Below, piece after piece: positions 61,710 through 64,000 of a stretch of DNA of 64,000 bases. This stretch comes from Pirellulaceae bacterium (GTDB lineage Bacteria; Planctomycetota; Planctomycetia; Pirellulales; Pirellulaceae), in NCBI GenBank assembly GCA_020852965.1, contig JADYZV010000073.1, positions 1 to 64,000 of the forward strand, written 5' to 3'. Position numbers and translations under genes: made by a program. Each line of letters opens with the position of its first letter. The stretch's first letter is position 1. Below the pieces are notes generated by a model, which saw only the letters and a program-made list of their open reading frames with translations, did no database searches and was not told the DNA's origin.

Positions 61710-63863
61710 ATGGAGCACAACGTGTTTCTGCAATCAAGAACGATCGTTTGCCTAGTCTGCTTCGGGGTGTTACCCAATCAAGCTCGGAGTGTCGAGCCTG
61801 CAGGGACTTTCCGCGCAGGCGCTGTAGCGGTCGAAATCACTCCGACCGAATTCCCGCGCCGAGTGGCTGGAGGTTTTCTGGAAGGCCGTGCCGAACAGGC
61901 CAACGATCGTCTGTGGGTGCGTAGCATTGCACTGGACGACGGAAGTCAGCCGTTGGTATTGACTGTCGTCGATACTTGCATGATGGCTCAATCACTGATC
62001 GACGACGCCAAGCGACAGGCCAGTGAGCGATGTGATGTACCCGTGGGCCGCATGATGGTCTCAGCGACGCATACTCACTCGGCACCCGCCGCCATGGGCT
62101 GTCTGGGCACGCGACTCGACGAAGTCTACGCTGCGTTTTTAGTCGGTAAGATTGCAGACGCAATCGTGCAGGCGCATGCCAAATTGCAACCGGCGCGTAT
62201 CGGCTGGACCGCAGTGGAGGATTGGGAGCATACGCACAATCGTCGCTGGATTCGAAAACCGGAATCTATGGTCGTCGATCCCTTTGGCAACGCTACCGGA
62301 CGTGCTCATATGCATCCAGGTTACCTGAGCAGCGACATTATTGGTCCATCGGGTCCGGTCGATCCAACTCTATCGCTTGTGGCCGTACAATCGCTCGATG
62401 GGCAACCGCTGGCCGTGTTGGCCAACTACTCTCAGCACTACTTTGGTGCTGCGGCCGTGTCGGCTGACTATTATGGATTGTTCTGCAAGTATATCGCTGA
62501 ACTTCTTGGGCAAAGCGGTGAAGGAAACGGTCCCTTTGTCGTTGCACTTTCGCAAGGTACCAGCGGTGATTTGATGTGGATGGACTATGGCTCGCCCGCC
62601 AAGTCGATCACGATTGCGGAGTTTGCAGAAGCGATTGCGAAAGTCGCCGAGCGTGGTTTGTCGCAGATCGAATATCACGATTCGGCCCCGCTGCAAATGG
62701 TCGAAAAGAAATTGTCGCTCGACTATCGCGTCCCCAACGCCGAGCGTTTGGCATGGGCCGAGCCGATCGCCGCGCAAATCGAAGACGACTTGCCCAAGAG
62801 CCTTCCCGAAGTTTACGCGCGAGAGGCACTGATCCTACATCAGCGTCAGCGTACCGAACTGAAGCTCCAAGCCATTCGTATTGGCGAATTGACGATCGCG
62901 ACTTTGCCGAACGAAGTCTACGCGCTAACCGGCTTGAAACTGCGGGCGCGTTCACCTGCAACGATGCACTTTAATATCGAGCTTGCTAACGGAGCAGAAG
63001 GTTACATACCGCCACCCGAACAACACACACTCGGCGGCTACACCACCTGGCCCGCCCGCACAGCCGGTTTGGAAGTCCAGGCTGAATCGAAAATCGTCGA
63101 AGCGTTATCCAGTGCGCTCGAAGAGGTTACCGGACAACCAATTCGCACAATGCAGGACGAACATGGTCCCTACGCCTTGGCCGTATTGGCTGGGAAACCG
63201 TTGGCATATTGGCGTATGAACGATGCCGAAGGTTCGACGCCACGCAACGCAGTGGAGGCAGGACCGGTCGCGCACTTGACAGGTGGTTTTGCGTTCTACC
63301 TGCCAGGTGTTGGCAGCGGCAGTGGGATCGGTAGCGGCGAGCGACTGACCGCAGCGGCCTTTTCACGCGATCCAGTAATCAATCGAGCTATCCATTTCGC
63401 TGGTGGTTCTATGACTGCAGAAATTAGCCAGCCAAGCGATCACTACACGCTAGCTGCCTGGATTTGGTTGGGAGAGCCTAGCGGAGCGAGCCAGCGAAGC
63501 GGCCTGATCGTTCGCGGGCCATTCGGCGAAAAGCTCATCGCGCATCAAGATAGCGAGCATCGCCTACGATTGGAGTTAGTCGCTGCGGAGGTCGGAATTG
63601 AATTCTCTCAGGCAACCTGGCCAGCCGAGGATTGGAATTTCATCGTTTTAGTGCGCGAGGGGAATGAAGTGCGCGTGCATGTCAACGGTTCGCCACATCC
63701 AGTATTGAAATCATCGATCGATAGTCGGCTACCCGCTGATGCCGAGTTTGCTGAACTGCGTTTGGCAGACGAATTGCAGGGCAAGCTGGACGAAGTTGCG
63801 CTCTTCCCGCGTGCGCTCAGCGATACCGAATTAACTCAGCTTTGGGAGACTGGGATGAGGTAA
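61710..63863 (+). CDS. exported ceramidase-like protein with C-terminal LamG domain
   Basis: The 717-residue protein has a signal peptide (FLQSRTIVCLVCFGVLPNQA) and an N-terminal ceramidase-like domain: GAVAVEITPTEFPRRVAGGF, SATHTHSAPA near residue 118 and SQGTSGDLMW near residue 285, matching the spacing of the first family member (7192-8589). From about residue 500 a LamG/concanavalin-like domain follows (YTLAAWIWLGEP, WNFIVLVREGNEVRVHVNG). Probable extracytoplasmic hydrolase; substrate unknown. ATG 61710 is chosen for the signal peptide. A terminator lies 108 bp after the stop. Confidence 0.78.
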   Translation: MEHNVFLQSRTIVCLVCFGVLPNQARSVEPAGTFRAGAVAVEITPTEFPRRVAGGFLEGRAEQANDRLWVRSIALDDGSQPLVLTVVDTCMMAQSLIDDAKRQASERCDVPVGRMMVSATHTHSAPAAMGCLGTRLDEVYAAFLVGKIADAIVQAHAKLQPARIGWTAVEDWEHTHNRRWIRKPESMVVDPFGNATGRAHMHPGYLSSDIIGPSGPVDPTLSLVAVQSLDGQPLAVLANYSQHYFGAAAVSADYYGLFCKYIAELLGQSGEGNGPFVVALSQGTSGDLMWMDYGSPAKSITIAEFAEAIAKVAERGLSQIEYHDSAPLQMVEKKLSLDYRVPNAERLAWAEPIAAQIEDDLPKSLPEVYAREALILHQRQRTELKLQAIRIGELTIATLPNEVYALTGLKLRARSPATMHFNIELANGAEGYIPPPEQHTLGGYTTWPARTAGLEVQAESKIVEALSSALEEVTGQPIRTMQDEHGPYALAVLAGKPLAYWRMNDAEGSTPRNAVEAGPVAHLTGGFAFYLPGVGSGSGIGSGERLTAAAFSRDPVINRAIHFAGGSMTAEISQPSDHYTLAAWIWLGEPSGASQRSGLIVRGPFGEKLIAHQDSEHRLRLELVAAEVGIEFSQATWPAEDWNFIVLVREGNEVRVHVNGSPHPVLKSSIDSRLPADAEFAELRLADELQGKLDEVALFPRALSDTELTQLWETGMR

Positions 63864-63895
63864 GGTTTTTTCCCTGCTATCCGATGACATGAAAT

Positions 63896-63915
63896 CTCGC
63901 ACGGATGGCAAGGAC
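63896..63915. repeat. family-B half copy
   Basis: CTCGCACGGATGGCAAGGAC matches the right arm of family B (GCACGGATGGCAAGG). The opposite arm is absent within the window. A second short palindrome, GCAAGCTTGAGCTTGC, follows. Confidence 0.5.
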
Positions 63916-63970
63916 TGCAAGCTTGAGCTTGCAAGAATTGAGATTGCGTCGCTGAAATGTTATTCGTCTA

Positions 63971-63996
63971 CTACTCGGCCCGCTCGAGTAGTTTTT
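63971..63996 (+). terminator. candidate rho-independent terminator
   Basis: CTACTCG (63971-63977) pairs with CGAGTAG (63985-63991) across a 7-nt loop, followed by T5 (63992-63996). It probably ends the ceramidase-like transcript. Confidence 0.55.
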
Positions 63997-64000
63997 CATA

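Overview
This 64 kb window reads as chromosomal DNA of a planctomycete, most likely from the Pirellulaceae (Rhodopirellula/Blastopirellula-like). That assignment is inference. It rests on the mixture of large secreted PQQ-type beta-propeller proteins, FG-GAP/VCBS-sialidase and ceramidase-like exported proteins, a twin-arginine Gfo/Idh/MocA protein, an ABC-2 permease fused to a CPBP protease, a GldA/GldFG/DUF4340 operon, coiled-coil OprP-type porins, and loosely packed genes separated by many palindromic repeats. No phage, plasmid backbone, CRISPR array, rRNA or transposase gene is visible.

Layout. 0-6 kb: end of a Na+/H+ antiporter, a YkgJ-type cysteine-cluster protein, a giant PQQ-propeller protein and a MazF-like toxin with an unknown upstream partner. 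6-13 kb: tRNA-Ser, upp, a ceramidase-like enzyme, a KaiC-like ATPase and a NatA/NatB-like exporter. 13-24 kb: tRNA-Glu, a rhodanese/secreted protein/DUF58 operon, a sodium:solute symporter, a sialidase-like giant protein, a porin and an acetyltransferase remnant. 24-36 kb: an NDH-2 dehydrogenase fused to a cyclic-nucleotide-binding domain, a zeta-like toxin pair, lysA, a rhomboid protease and the Gld-type ABC operon. 36-43 kb: translation genes rplM-rpsI, tRNA-Leu, rpsL-rpsG and fusA-lipoate ligase. 43-64 kb: an M61 peptidase, Uma2 nuclease, DoxX/oxidoreductase pair, EVE and BFD-ferredoxin proteins, a glycosyltransferase, a MoaD/ThiF pair, PolX, an Rrf2 regulator, a second PQQ protein, an outer-membrane barrel and a second ceramidase-like protein.

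The most unusual feature is the intergenic DNA. At least six families of dispersed palindromic repeats occur. The main one, with arms GTAGTGGACGAGG / CCTCGTCCACTAC, appears at nine loci; full copies are about 130 bp and end in CTAG. At five genes the stop codon itself lies inside a repeat (DUF4340, EVE, M61 peptidase, PolX and a TAT-type secreted protein), so the repeats have landed at, or been kept at, the 3' ends of genes. Three arrays of 7-bp tandem repeats lie in the same kinds of places. No mobilising enzyme for these elements is encoded here.

Other points worth noting are Arg at S12 position 88 (a streptomycin-resistance residue elsewhere), a divergent EF-G switch I region, two small toxin-like gene pairs with uncharacterised partners, and a tRNA-Glu with an apparent G1:A72 mismatch. 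Gene starts were chosen from start codon, ribosome binding site, signal peptide and family length by eye; no database search was possible.
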